From: CAYLJO01 sp964383905
GTDB lineage: Bacteria; Acidobacteriota; Blastocatellia; Pyrinomonadales; Pyrinomonadaceae
Assembly: GCA_964383905.1 (NCBI GenBank)
Contig: CAYLJO010000026.1
Location: 1 to 43,763 of the forward strand
Reading direction: 5' to 3'
DNA: 43,763 nucleotides
Shown: one piece after another, positions 17,033 through 26,436 of the stretch
Layout: each line of letters begins with the position of its first letter
Numbering within the stretch: the stretch's first letter is position 1
Program-made: the position numbers and the translations under genes
The notes under the pieces: generated by a model
Told to the model about the DNA's origin: nothing
The model's input: the letters and a program-made list of their open reading frames with translations, nothing else
The model's database searches: none

Positions 17033-17944
17033 CTACTTCTGCAAGAAGATCGTGTCGTAATGGCTACGTAGCTTGTAGCCGGCTTTGCGGTAGAAGGCCT
17101 GGGCGTGCGGATTGAGCTCATTGACGAGCACACAAACCGACCCCGTTCTCGCCAGAAGAGTCCGGCCGAGCTGTGACATGCACTTTAAGCCGTAGCCTTT
17201 GCCGCGCCGCGCCGGATTGACCCAGACGCCTTCCAGATAAATGACTTCCGGCGTATCGCCGAGGATATCCGCTTTGAAGATCAGCCGCCCGCCTTCGACC
17301 CAGACCCACACCCGCCCCTGCTCAATGCGGCGGGCGCACCGCTGGCGAAAACCGAGGGGGTCTACCTCCATCGGATTGACACCGCTTTCGGCTAGGGCCA
17401 TCTCGGCCTGCACTTGCATCACCAGCTCAAGCTCATCAAGCGTAGCCTGTCGCAGACCGGCGGCGGCTTCACGCACCTCGACAGGCCACCGCTGCTCTAA
17501 CATTGACTCCCGGCAGAGTAGGCGCGGGCGTTGACCGCCCTCTGCGTAGAATTCCCAGAAGAGCTTGACCGTCTCTTTTTCGGCCATGATCATGTGCGCG
17601 CGCCCCGACTTTTTCGCGACACCTGCGAAGGCCCGAAGAGCGGCGACGCTACGCGCTTCGATCAGCGTGGCATGGCCGATGAGGGCGACGCCTTCAAGTT
17701 GGCCCCGCCAACCGCGGTAAGCATAAAATGTTCCACGGTTAAGGGGGCTGACTACACCGTTATCCCGGATCATACTGGCCATGATAACCGTATGGAGGGG
17801 ACGCGCGGCGAGAAACGCGAGGACTTCGGATGCGTTCTCGTTGGCCAGGGCTTGGGCTGCCGAGGGGCCAGTCACGGATTGGGTCAGAGGCAGTGGCGGC
17901 ATGAAAGCTCGATTCGATGAGTATGCGGTGGAGGTGGTTCTCAT
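17033..17944 (-). CDS. GNAT family N-acetyltransferase with DUF4081-like N-terminus
   Basis: About 303 residues. The C-terminal GNAT fold (about 165-300) has the acetyl-CoA loop VNPARRGKGYGLKCM and the closing segment LNPHAQAFYRKAGYKLRSHYDTIFL. The N-terminal half resembles the DUF4081 region seen before GNAT domains in a family of unknown substrate. I chose ATG 17944 (MRTTSTAYSS) because GAGGA lies 8 bases upstream; a TTG at 17959 would add five residues. It stands between the subtilase pair and the hybrid kinase on the same strand and could be co-transcribed with the kinase. The acceptor cannot be told from sequence. Confidence 0.87.
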   Translation of the reverse strand: MRTTSTAYSSNRAFMPPLPLTQSVTGPSAAQALANENASEVLAFLAARPLHTVIMASMIRDNGVVSPLNRGTFYAYRGWRGQLEGVALIGHATLIEARSVAALRAFAGVAKKSGRAHMIMAEKETVKLFWEFYAEGGQRPRLLCRESMLEQRWPVEVREAAAGLRQATLDELELVMQVQAEMALAESGVNPMEVDPLGFRQRCARRIEQGRVWVWVEGGRLIFKADILGDTPEVIYLEGVWVNPARRGKGYGLKCMSQLGRTLLARTGSVCVLVNELNPHAQAFYRKAGYKLRSHYDTIFLQK

Positions 17945-18007
17945 AATTTTATTCCTCAAGAGTTAATAGATGGTTTGATCTTAACTTGAAACGAGAGACG
18001 CCGGGCG

Positions 18008-20041
18008 TCAATAGCCCAAGTAGTCAACTCCATCATCCACCACCGCATCCATGCTCGGAGTGGCATCACCATTGTTCTGCGCTGATTGCGCCTGCATAGT
18101 CGCATCGCCCACAATAACGCCGGTGCCGACAACAGCGTCGCCCACGATAACGCCGTCACCAACTATGACGCCGTCGCTAAGCAATGTGCCGTCGCCGACC
18201 ATCACGCCGGCACTGCAAAAGATCGTCCCGTCACCTACTATGACTCCCGCACTGGTCATGATGTTATCGCCGACGATCACGCCGCTGGATAACATCGTCA
18301 GATCACCGACCATCACCCCATTGCTCACCACCAGGCCATCGCCGAGCAATACGCCTGTGCGGTAGATTCCCTGATACTGAGTCATCAGACCGCTGCCGGT
18401 GACGTAATCCTGGCCGAGGATCAGCCCCCGCGCCCACGGGAACGTCGTGGAGGCGGTAACCCCAGGCGCACTCAGATAAGAGATCGTGGTCTGAGGGGTT
18501 GGGGGTACGGTCGTGGTCAGCAAAGGCGCGCCCACAAGTGTGGCCGACGTTAAACCGGTGCGCACCTGTTGAGCCAGTCGGACCGCGCCCTCGATGTTCA
18601 ACTCGCCTGTCCCCTGCTCCAACATGTTGAAGCCAGGAAGTGGCTGGGCCGTCCACATCAGAACTGCCTTGACCAGGTTCGGCGTTAAGCTCGAATTAGC
18701 CTGCAACACCAAGGCGGCCGCTCCGGCTGCCAATGGCGTCGCCATCGAGGTCCCATTCAGGCGCATCATCTTGCGCGCCGGGTTACTACTCACGCTGACA
18801 TCCAAGCTCGGATTTTGTGTGACGAGGAGGTTGTTCGCCGCTTCGGCTCCGACTATTTTATTACCTGGCGCGGCCAAGTCGGGTTTGATGAGATTGTCGT
18901 AGTGCCTAACGCCGAGCAGATCCGTATAGTAACTGCGCGTCGGCCCGCGCGAGCTGTATGTGGTAATTCCGTCATCACTGCGGTCAATGGTCCCGAAGGT
19001 GTTGCTTGCGCCGACGGTGATCGCCGAAGGCTCGTTGCCGGGCGAGTGAATACGGCCATAAATCTTCTTGCCCAGGTCGTCCTTTCCATTGTTGCCGGCG
19101 GCAGCGACGACCACAATCCCGGCATCCGCCAGTTTTCGGACCGCCTGGCACACCGGATCATTCTTATAAGAATCAACGGCCGGCATGCCCAGGCTCATGT
19201 TGACGACGCGAAGGTTGTAGATCGAGCGGTTGGTCATCACCCAGTCAAGCGCGTTCAAGACGCTGGACACAGTGCCGGTGCCTTGCGAGTTCAGCACGCG
19301 CAAGTTGACGAGCTTAGCGTTCGGCGCGATCCCGATGTATTTGCCCTGGGAAATACGGCCATTACCCGCGGCCAGCGAGGCGACGTGGGTGCCATGGCCG
19401 TAAGGGTCATCCGTTCGCCCCTCACCCGTGAAGTCCTGGTTTACGACAATACGCGATCTATTGTTCTGATCGAGAAACGCCACGTGATTGGGATCAATAC
19501 CCGAATCAAGAATCGCGATACCGATGCCCGTTCCATCAAGGTAGGAGGTCGTCGGTCCGCCGAGCGTGGAGGTCGTTGTTTGGACCCGGACCGCGTCCGC
19601 GCCTGTCGTGGTCGAGACATGACCGTCGAGCGATTTCATCTCTTTATCCAGGGAGATATATTTGATCTCATTTAAAGAGGCTAGCCACTCGACGACGAAT
19701 AAGGGTAATTCGATGGCGTGCGATTTGAAAGCCCTGAAGCTCTGCTTTACCCTCCCGCCGGCGCTGTTGAGTTGATAATTAAGCTGTTGGCTGAGCGCGC
19801 CGTCGAGTTGAATAATCACTTTCACTTTGCGGCTGTATGCTGTCGGGTCGAGCATCAAAGCGCGCAAATCCGGAGAGACCTTATCGGTAGCATTCGGCTT
19901 CCCGTAAGACTTGGATTTGAGAGAGTCTGCTTTGACGCTGCCGATAATCAAGCCGCCGCACAAAGGGATCAGCAACGATAGTAAGGTCAGCCATGTGATG
20001 GCTGATTTATGTTTGTTTCTGATATGTTTATTGTTATTCAT
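18008..20041 (-). CDS. Secreted subtilase (S8) with C-terminal GVIVGD repeats
   Basis: A 677-residue exported serine protease. A signal peptide with a long basic start and a hydrophobic core (AITWLTLLSLLIPLCGGLIIG) precedes an I9-like propeptide (about 72-135, VKVIIQLDGAL...IKYISLDKE). The catalytic triad is D179 (AILDSGID), H216 (GHGTHVAS) and S432 (NGTSMATPLAAG), with oxyanion N317 (AAAGNNGKD). From about residue 563 the chain becomes repeats built on GV(I/M)VGD, mostly spaced about 12 residues (one 6), which could form a beta-solenoid. The tail then ends in an acidic, Asp-rich stretch. A good AGGAGA precedes ATG 20041. It follows its paralogue after 11 bases, so they are one transcript and probably a tandem duplication. 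Confidence 0.94.
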   Translation of the reverse strand: MNNNKHIRNKHKSAITWLTLLSLLIPLCGGLIIGSVKADSLKSKSYGKPNATDKVSPDLRALMLDPTAYSRKVKVIIQLDGALSQQLNYQLNSAGGRVKQSFRAFKSHAIELPLFVVEWLASLNEIKYISLDKEMKSLDGHVSTTTGADAVRVQTTTSTLGGPTTSYLDGTGIGIAILDSGIDPNHVAFLDQNNRSRIVVNQDFTGEGRTDDPYGHGTHVASLAAGNGRISQGKYIGIAPNAKLVNLRVLNSQGTGTVSSVLNALDWVMTNRSIYNLRVVNMSLGMPAVDSYKNDPVCQAVRKLADAGIVVVAAAGNNGKDDLGKKIYGRIHSPGNEPSAITVGASNTFGTIDRSDDGITTYSSRGPTRSYYTDLLGVRHYDNLIKPDLAAPGNKIVGAEAANNLLVTQNPSLDVSVSSNPARKMMRLNGTSMATPLAAGAAALVLQANSSLTPNLVKAVLMWTAQPLPGFNMLEQGTGELNIEGAVRLAQQVRTGLTSATLVGAPLLTTTVPPTPQTTISYLSAPGVTASTTFPWARGLILGQDYVTGSGLMTQYQGIYRTGVLLGDGLVVSNGVMVGDLTMLSSGVIVGDNIMTSAGVIVGDGTIFCSAGVMVGDGTLLSDGVIVGDGVIVGDAVVGTGVIVGDATMQAQSAQNNGDATPSMDAVVDDGVDYLGY

Positions 20042-20052
20042 TTCTTCTTCTC

Positions 20053-21993
20053 CTACTGCATGCAGGCTGAGTCGTCGCCATTAACGAGTGCAGACTGCGC
20101 CTGCACAGTAGAATCGCCGACCACAATACCGTCGCCGACCACAATACCGTCGCCGACCACAATGCCGTCACCCATAAAGATGCCGTCGCCCAGCAACATG
20201 CCGGTGCCGTAAAACGCCGCCCCGCTGGCCAGCGCGTTGCCGTCGCCTGTCAGGATATGGTCGCCGACCACAATGCCGTTTGACATCATCGTGGGGTTGA
20301 CGGCCTGTTGGCTATAGCCCTCAATGATGCCGTCGCCGACCACGATGCCCGTACCGTATATCTTCTGGTACTGGGTAATGAGATTGGCGCCGGTAACGTA
20401 GGTGTGATTCAGAACCATGCCCTGCGCCCAGTTGAATGTTTGCCCGGCGATGGTCGTCTGAGGTGACGGAGGAGTGTTTGTCGTCAATAAAGGTGCGCCG
20501 ACCGTTGTAGCTGACTTAAGGTCCTGACGCACGAGCCGAGCCAGTCGCACCGCGCCTTCGACGTTGAGCTGGCCTGCGCCCTGCTCGAACATGTTGAAGC
20601 CGGCGAGCGGCTGCGCCGTGTACTGGAGGATCATCTTGACCAGGTTCGGCGTGAGCGCGGGATTGGCCTGCAGCAAGAGCGCCGCTGCGCCGGCGACGAC
20701 CGGCGACGACACCGATGTGCCGTTTAGGTACATCATCCTTTTCGTCGGGGACGCGCCGTAACGCGTACTGGCATCAATGACTGGATGTGTCGTGACAAGG
20801 TAATTGTCCGGCGCTTCAGCAAAAATCAGTTTGTTCCCGGGAGCAACCAAGTCGGGCTTGATGAGATTGTCGTAGTGCTTGACGCCGAGCGTATCCGTCC
20901 AGTAGCTGCGTGTCGGCCCACGCGAGCTGTACGTGGTGACCGTGTCATCACCGCGCGCATCCGTCCCGTAAGTATTGCTTGCGCCGACCGTGATTGCGGA
21001 AGGCTCATTACCGGGAGCATGTATACCCCCATAAATTTTCTGTCCGGTGCCGTCCTTGCCGTTGTTGCCGGCGGCAGCGACAACAACAATCCCCGCATCA
21101 ACGAGATGACGTACGGCTCGGCACAACGGATCGTTCTTATAGGAACTGATGGCCGGTGCGCCAAGACTCATATTGACGACGCGGATGTGATAGGTCGTGT
21201 GATTTTCCATCACCCAATTGAGAGCGCTCAAGATACCGGATACTGAACCAACCCCCTGCGAGTTCAGTACGCGCAGGTTGATGAGACTGGCGTTCGGCGC
21301 TATGCCTTGATATGCCCCGGAATAGAGTTTCCCTGCTCCGGCTACCGCGGTCGCGATGTGTGTGCCGTGGCCGTAAGGATCATCCGTGCGTCCTTCACCC
21401 GTGAAATCTTTACTCACGACGATGGAGGAATTGGTCTTTAGCTCTGTATGAGAGGAATCCATGCCGGAATCGAGCACGGCGATGCCAATGCCTGATCCGT
21501 CTAACGAGTTTGATGTATTATTTCTACCATGACCATGAGAAGCGGTTTGTGAACGCACGGCGTCGGCACCGGTCGTGCTGGTGACGTGGCCAAATGCCTT
21601 AATTTCTCTATCCAAAGAAATGAAATCTATATCACCGGAAGCGGCCAATTTCTTGATCACCCCTGCCGGCAAGCGAGTCACATACGTGCCGAAGTGCTCT
21701 GAATAATTAGGAATTTGCTCGCCTTTATTTTTGAGCAAAGCATTAAGCCTGTCGCGCGATGTACTGTTAAGCCGGATAATGACGGGGATCCGGTCCCAAT
21801 TTGCCTTCGCGCTCTCTATCCGCTCGTGCAGGTCGGAAGATACTTTTTCCTTCTTATCATCCTGATCATCTTGCCCCGGCGGCGGTGACTGGGCCCTTGT
21901 TGTGCCGATGAATGCGGTGTTCGCGCCCAAACAGATCAACAGGGAGGCGAGTGTCAGCCATGTGACAAGTGGGGAACCCTTTATATTCTTCAT
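20053..21993 (-). CDS. Secreted subtilase (S8), paralogue of the next gene
   Basis: About 646 residues. Signal peptide (VTWLTLASLLICLGANTAFIG), a Gln/Asp-rich linker, I9-like propeptide, then the S8 domain with Asp in AVLDSGMDSSH, His in GHGTHIATAVAG, Asn in AAAGNNGKDG and Ser in NGTSVSSPVVAG. The C-terminus again carries G(I/M)VVGDG repeats, ending with three near-identical IVVGDG units. Sequence and domain order match the next gene along nearly the full length, which points to duplication. I chose ATG 21993 because AGGA lies 7 bases upstream; the frame stays open to a TTG at 22023. Substrates are unknown; these are probably extracellular or surface proteases. Confidence 0.94.
   Translation of the reverse strand: MKNIKGSPLVTWLTLASLLICLGANTAFIGTTRAQSPPPGQDDQDDKKEKVSSDLHERIESAKANWDRIPVIIRLNSTSRDRLNALLKNKGEQIPNYSEHFGTYVTRLPAGVIKKLAASGDIDFISLDREIKAFGHVTSTTGADAVRSQTASHGHGRNNTSNSLDGSGIGIAVLDSGMDSSHTELKTNSSIVVSKDFTGEGRTDDPYGHGTHIATAVAGAGKLYSGAYQGIAPNASLINLRVLNSQGVGSVSGILSALNWVMENHTTYHIRVVNMSLGAPAISSYKNDPLCRAVRHLVDAGIVVVAAAGNNGKDGTGQKIYGGIHAPGNEPSAITVGASNTYGTDARGDDTVTTYSSRGPTRSYWTDTLGVKHYDNLIKPDLVAPGNKLIFAEAPDNYLVTTHPVIDASTRYGASPTKRMMYLNGTSVSSPVVAGAAALLLQANPALTPNLVKMILQYTAQPLAGFNMFEQGAGQLNVEGAVRLARLVRQDLKSATTVGAPLLTTNTPPSPQTTIAGQTFNWAQGMVLNHTYVTGANLITQYQKIYGTGIVVGDGIIEGYSQQAVNPTMMSNGIVVGDHILTGDGNALASGAAFYGTGMLLGDGIFMGDGIVVGDGIVVGDGIVVGDSTVQAQSALVNGDDSACMQ
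20116..20205. repeat. Tandem 18-bp coding repeats in the subtilase tail
   Basis: Three almost identical 18-base units (GCCGACCACAATACCGTC type) run from 20116 to 20169, and two diverged units continue to 20205. They encode the six-residue GIVVGD repeats on the minus strand. The near-identity of the DNA suggests recent expansion by slippage. Confidence 0.92.
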
Positions 21994-22023
21994 TCGGTAA
22001 TCCTTAGCGCGAGATCCGGGCAA

Positions 22024-22588
22024 TTACCAGCGAGTGCCGGTGAAACCAACCTTCGGGAGTGGCTTATACTGCAAGCCCTGTACCCTCGCATTAGCTCAAC
22101 ATTAGCTCAAGAAGTGAGTTTCCTGAGGCCCTTGTTGCTGTTTCTAGCCCGCTTAATTATTGAAGCGGCTCCGACGCCACTCCCGGCTTCAGTCGTATCT
22201 GATACGTTCAGGCCAGGGCAGCCCTACCGGCTTATCGGCAAATTGACACTAAGCTTTAGGGTGTCGGAATTTTGACATAGGAAAGATCAAGTCAACGTGA
22301 CTAGCCGGTGTGATCGTTGGCAAGTGGAGTGCCAGGGCGGTTAATTAGAGATAAAGCGCCAATTCCCGAGCTTAAAGGTGTATCCATCCGATTTCTTTCA
22401 ACTTGACCGGTCTGAATGAAGGGCTTCGCGTCAGAATGACCGCGCAATTTGAAGGATGGCAGTAACGGCAGGCAGAAAAGGGAATAGTAGGTAAATAAGC
22501 GCGCAACGGCTTGGGACAAGATTTGAGCAGCGCTGTCGAGCCGGGTCAACGGTTAACATCCAGTTGAGCTGTTCAGCCACTTCCCTTG
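22024..22588. other. Intergenic region upstream of the subtilases, with an 11-bp tandem repeat
   Basis: No gene is convincing here. CATTAGCTCAA is repeated head to tail at 22089-22099 and 22100-22110, about 100 bases upstream of the first subtilase. On the minus strand TATAAG lies near 22063-22068 but no matching -35 is well placed. An imperfect dyad (GACAC...GTGTC) sits near 22245-22265. The remainder to 22588 shows nothing clear. Confidence 0.5.
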
Positions 22589-23599
22589 TCAATGACTTGT
22601 TATCTGTAGTTCGCCGATCAAATCCGCCCAAGCTCTTTCCTCGCGCGCGGGATGGAAGATCGGTGCCAGTTTCTCCTCCCAGGCCTGTAATTCCGCGAGA
22701 AAGGTCGGGTCTGTTTCAGCGCGCGCCAGGAGTCGCGCCAGTCGGCGCGTATCGCCGGCCTGGAAATAACCGGGATAGTTTGCGCCCAGGATGCCGACGG
22801 CCCCGTCGATACGGGATGCCAGGACAGGGACCGATGCCGCTATCGCCTCTGACAACACGTTGGCGCCCCCTTCTATAAGAGATGAAAGCACGCAGAGGCG
22901 GCTCTTGGCCAAGAGCCGCCGGACGCGCCACCGCGGCTGCCCGTCAAGCCAGCGATAGCGCAGATTAGTTACCATTTCAGCCCGCGCCCGATTCGCCATC
23001 GCGGCGGTCATCGCACCGCCAACGTGCAAGACGCGGATGCGTGATGAAGAAGGAAGTAACCGCGCCGCCAGCGCGGTGCGAAAAGGATCCTTCACGGCGC
23101 GCAGGTGACCGATAACACAGACATCAAACGTCCGATGGGTGGAGTGACCACTGGGCGTGCGTTCAGTTATATCCGGGGTCTTCTGGCGCGCGTCGGCCGT
23201 CCGGGATATGTCTTCGACCGACTGGTAGATCACACGCACCTTATCCCGGAGGTCCGGCCGTAGTTCTTCGAGTGCTTTCGGTTGCAGCACAACGATGCGC
23301 GCCGCGAGTTCGAGGGATTTCTGCGCTTGGAGATTCTTGGGGATGTCGCGGTACAGATCTGTTCCGGTGAGGGCGATGATGAGAGGGGCTTCGGGTCGCT
23401 CGCGATGATAGCGGCTGATTGACGGGTAACTGCGGCGTGCGTGTAAGGCGATCAGGAGATCATACGGCTCACCATCGTATACCTGTGAGACGGTGACGCG
23501 GTGACCAAGCTTCCTCAGAATGCCGGCCCACCGGAGCGCAGTGATCCGGTTGCCGTAGCTCGACCCGGGAGGCGCCGGGGTGACTATTCCAATCCTCAT
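22589..23599 (-). CDS. senB: Selenosugar synthase-like glycosyltransferase (TIGR04348 / SenB)
   Basis: A 336-residue GT-B glycosyltransferase beginning MRIGIVTPAPPGSSYGNRITA and ending with the nucleotide-sugar motif EGGANVLSEAIAASVPVLAS. The N-terminal pattern, including LIALHARRSYPSI and ALTGTDLYRDI, is that of the TIGR04348 family, whose studied member SenB joins selenophosphate to a UDP-sugar to make a selenosugar, the selenium donor for selenoneine. ATG 23599 lies 9 bases after the stop of the senA-like gene, so the two are surely co-transcribed, which is also the known sen arrangement. No selD/senC is in the window. The pairing with a SenA/EgtB-type protein supports the role; sequence alone could also fit an undescribed thiosugar enzyme. 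Confidence 0.84.
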   Translation of the reverse strand: MRIGIVTPAPPGSSYGNRITALRWAGILRKLGHRVTVSQVYDGEPYDLLIALHARRSYPSISRYHRERPEAPLIIALTGTDLYRDIPKNLQAQKSLELAARIVVLQPKALEELRPDLRDKVRVIYQSVEDISRTADARQKTPDITERTPSGHSTHRTFDVCVIGHLRAVKDPFRTALAARLLPSSSRIRVLHVGGAMTAAMANRARAEMVTNLRYRWLDGQPRWRVRRLLAKSRLCVLSSLIEGGANVLSEAIAASVPVLASRIDGAVGILGANYPGYFQAGDTRRLARLLARAETDPTFLAELQAWEEKLAPIFHPAREERAWADLIGELQITSH

Positions 23600-23608
23600 T
23601 ACCCCGCT

Positions 23609-25030
23609 CTATGCCGCACAGGTGCGGAAGCCGGCCCACACGTCGCGGCGGTCGGGCTTGTAAAAGTTTCGGTAAGTGCTGTGAATGAGGCGCGAACGGG
23701 TCGCCCAACAGCCGCCACGCAGCACCTTGTGATCACCGAACCAGGGCGCGGAATACTCCTTATAAGGGCCGGCGACGAATCCGGGGAAAGGCTCGAAGTC
23801 GCTCGCCGTCCACTCCCACACATTGCCGATCATCTGCCGGCACCCGAAGGCGCTATCTCCCGCGGGCAGCGCTCCCACTTCGACGCAACCCGTCGCATGC
23901 CCGTCGAGGTTGGCGCGCCCCGGCGTTGGCGGCTCATCACCCCATGGGAATCGCCGTTTGCGCTCAGTGATCCCGCGACCGTCGCGCGCCGGTTCGGCGC
24001 AGGCGGCCATCTCCCACTCAGCCTCCGTCGGCAAGCGACGCCCGGCCCAGCGGCAATAAGCCTCCGCTTCATACCAATTGACATGCAGTACGGGGAGGTG
24101 ATCTTCAAGCGGAACCATTTCATTAAAGTTCCGGCGCAGCCATTCCCCTGCTGCCGGCCGCCAGTAGAGCGGATGATGCGCGCCGGTATTTTCCAGCCAT
24201 TGCCGTCCGCCATCGGACCATAATTCTCGACGCGAGTAACCGCCGTCATGAACGAAGGCAGCATACTCCGCGTTTGTCACGGCCGTCCGCGCAATCGCGA
24301 ACGGCCGGATCTCCACCCTGTGCGCCCACATTTCGTTGTCAAACACGAAGGGTTGGTCTTGGGTGCTGCCGAGCAGAAATGTGCCGCCCGGGATCAACGC
24401 ATCGCCCGGCCCCCCTGCCGCTATTGAGTGATTGCTCCCCTTTTCGTGAGCGGCAACCTGAAGGCGTGCTTCTGGCTTGGTGAGCTTAACCATATTAGTC
24501 AACCGGGGCGGAGCATAGCCTAACGTCTGCCGCGTGTAGGTGATCGCCTCCGCGTGCATGTCTTCATGGAAGAGGACGAGGGAAAGAAAATAAGCTTGAT
24601 CCTTGCCCAGCTCATCGACCCGCTTGCTGAATACCTCTTTCTGCTGACCACATTGGTCAAGCACCCGGTCAAGAACCCTTCGCATATAATCTATCGTTCG
24701 CGCTTTAGAGGGCAGTGGTAAGTCCCATCGCGTATCGTGATCAACGTGAGCGGAGTCGTAGAGTGCGTCACCGTCGATGAGGATTGGTGCGGACTGTCCC
24801 AGATGCCTTAAGACCCAGTACTCTTGAAACCATGCGATGTGTCCTATCTCCCAGCGGAGCGGGTTGACGATGTCCAGGCGTGGGCCGATCATCTGTTCAT
24901 CATTCAAGTCGGCGACCAACTCGAGTGTGCGCTCGCGGGCTTCCGGCAGCGCGTCGGCATACTGGATTATGCCGGGACTAGCTTTCACATAAGCCAAGGG
25001 ACGATCACCCTTCTTTCTTGTTTCATACAT
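23609..25030 (-). CDS. senA: Selenoneine synthase-like non-heme iron enzyme (SenA; EgtB homologue)
   Basis: A 473-residue protein with an N-terminal DinB-like helical domain and a C-terminal FGE-sulfatase domain, the EgtB architecture. Predicted iron ligands are H64 (EIGHIAWFQEY), H155 and H159 (LFHEDMHAE), matching the three-His site of EgtB. The FGE part has IPGGTFLLGS, RLPTEAEWEMAACAE, NVWEWTASDFEPFPGF and VLRGGCWAT. In the sen pathway SenA joins hercynine to the SenB selenosugar in an oxygen-dependent reaction. The immediate senB-like neighbour is the main reason to prefer SenA over EgtB. EgtD, which makes hercynine, is not in this window. ATG 25030 has no clear ribosome-binding site. The oxidoreductase gene ends 26 bases upstream. 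Confidence 0.84.
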   Translation of the reverse strand: MYETRKKGDRPLAYVKASPGIIQYADALPEARERTLELVADLNDEQMIGPRLDIVNPLRWEIGHIAWFQEYWVLRHLGQSAPILIDGDALYDSAHVDHDTRWDLPLPSKARTIDYMRRVLDRVLDQCGQQKEVFSKRVDELGKDQAYFLSLVLFHEDMHAEAITYTRQTLGYAPPRLTNMVKLTKPEARLQVAAHEKGSNHSIAAGGPGDALIPGGTFLLGSTQDQPFVFDNEMWAHRVEIRPFAIARTAVTNAEYAAFVHDGGYSRRELWSDGGRQWLENTGAHHPLYWRPAAGEWLRRNFNEMVPLEDHLPVLHVNWYEAEAYCRWAGRRLPTEAEWEMAACAEPARDGRGITERKRRFPWGDEPPTPGRANLDGHATGCVEVGALPAGDSAFGCRQMIGNVWEWTASDFEPFPGFVAGPYKEYSAPWFGDHKVLRGGCWATRSRLIHSTYRNFYKPDRRDVWAGFRTCAA

Positions 25031-25056
25031 GACAGTACGGCCACTTGCGGTCGGGC

Positions 25057-26436
25057 CTAACCGAAAGCCTTGACGGCGCTTTGAACCGCCTCCGCCAGGG
25101 TCGGGTGGATATGAATGGCATCACGGATCACCGTATAAGGTGCGCCCGTATTCATCAGGTCAACGTACATGTGGACCAGCTCCGCACCTTCGGCGGCCAG
25201 TACGGCCGCCCCGAGGATGCGATTCGTTCCCGCATCGACAACCACCTTGATGAAACCCTCAGTCTCGCCAAGCTCCCTCGCCTTGCCGTTTTTCTTCATC
25301 TCGTACCGCGTGACTTTAATATTGCCGGCGGATTTTTGCGCTTCGCGTTCGGTCATCCCGACCCGACCAAGTTCTGGGTCGGTAAAGATCGCATACGGCA
25401 CCACGCGGTCGGTGGTGCGCGAGCCGTCACCCGTTATTTGCGAGAGCAGGATGCGATGATCGTCCCAGGACGTATGCGTAAACATCGGGCCGCCGCGAAT
25501 ATCGCCGGCAACCCAAACGCCTTTAACGTTAGTGGCGAGCCGCTTGTCCGCTTCAACAATTCCATGATCCGAAACTTTCACGCCGACCGTCTCAAGGCCC
25601 AAGTCATCGGTATTCGGCTGGCGCCCCGCCGCGACAAACAGGTGCGAGGCTCTAATCTCAGCGTCGTCGCCTTGACCGCCGAGACTGAGGGTCACGCCTC
25701 CATCTTTCGCTTCCACGCGACGGGCGCGGGCGTTTAAGCGAAACTCGATCCCTTCAGATTCGAGCAGCTTTTGCAGCGCCGTAGCAACATCCTTATCTTC
25801 ATGGCCGGCGACCTGACCGGTCTCTTCGATCACCGTCACGCGGCTTCCCATCCGGCGATAAAGCTGTCCCATCTCGAGCGCAATGTAACCGCCGCCAACG
25901 ATTGCGAGGTGCGCCGGCAGCTCGGTCTTTTCCAGCCAGTTCCCGGCGTGGATGAAATCCACGCCGTCCAAGCCCTCAATCGGTGGGACCAAAGTGCGAG
26001 TACCGGTGTTGAGCACAACTTGCCCGGCCGTTACCACAGCATCGTTAATGCGCACACGAAAGGCCTCCCCGTCACGGCCTTCGAGCCGGGCGTGGCCGCG
26101 CAGCAGCTTCGGATTGGCAGAATTCTTCAGATCCTTCTCAAGGCCATCACGCGACTCCGTCAGGATGCCCTTAGCACGCTCAAGGACCGCCGGAAAGTCC
26201 GCCTCGACGACCGGAATTTTCAGACCGAACTCGGCAGCGCGTCGCGCTTGATGCGCCACGCGGGCCGAGGCGATGGCAGCCTTCGTGGGCGTGCAGCCAA
26301 AGTTTACGCAGGAGCCGCCGAGATGCTCCCTCTCCGCGAGGGCGACACGCTTGCCCCCTTGAGCAAGGGCATGCGCCAGTGGAACACCCGCTTGACCTCC
26401 GCCGATGATCAATATGTCGTAGTTAATAGCTTCCAT
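25057..26436 (-). CDS. FAD-dependent pyridine nucleotide-disulfide oxidoreductase, MerA-like core
   Basis: About 459 residues of the glutathione reductase/dihydrolipoamide dehydrogenase class. The FAD motif is ILIIGGGQAGVPLA, the redox-active disulfide CVNFGC lies in GGSCVNFGCTPTK, the NAD(P) motif is LAIVGGGYIALEMG, the second FAD motif is GVWVAGDIRGG, and the C-terminal HIHPTLAEAVQS supplies the base. It has no N-terminal HMA domain and no C-terminal Cys pair, so it is not a classical mercuric reductase. I prefer ATG 26436 (MEAINYD), with AAGGA upstream; ATG 26466 would add ten residues. It is the first gene of a unit with the senA/senB-like genes, so a role with selenium or a thiol/selenol product is possible but unproven. 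Confidence 0.9.
   Translation of the reverse strand: MEAINYDILIIGGGQAGVPLAHALAQGGKRVALAEREHLGGSCVNFGCTPTKAAIASARVAHQARRAAEFGLKIPVVEADFPAVLERAKGILTESRDGLEKDLKNSANPKLLRGHARLEGRDGEAFRVRINDAVVTAGQVVLNTGTRTLVPPIEGLDGVDFIHAGNWLEKTELPAHLAIVGGGYIALEMGQLYRRMGSRVTVIEETGQVAGHEDKDVATALQKLLESEGIEFRLNARARRVEAKDGGVTLSLGGQGDDAEIRASHLFVAAGRQPNTDDLGLETVGVKVSDHGIVEADKRLATNVKGVWVAGDIRGGPMFTHTSWDDHRILLSQITGDGSRTTDRVVPYAIFTDPELGRVGMTEREAQKSAGNIKVTRYEMKKNGKARELGETEGFIKVVVDAGTNRILGAAVLAAEGAELVHMYVDLMNTGAPYTVIRDAIHIHPTLAEAVQSAVKAFG

Noticed and set aside
18815..19675. 286-codon frame antisense to a subtilase
   Set aside because: The subtilase with its catalytic triad is on the other strand.
20116..20205. Short tandem repeats that might be taken for a CRISPR array
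   Set aside because: Units are 18 bases with no spacers and encode in-frame protein repeats.
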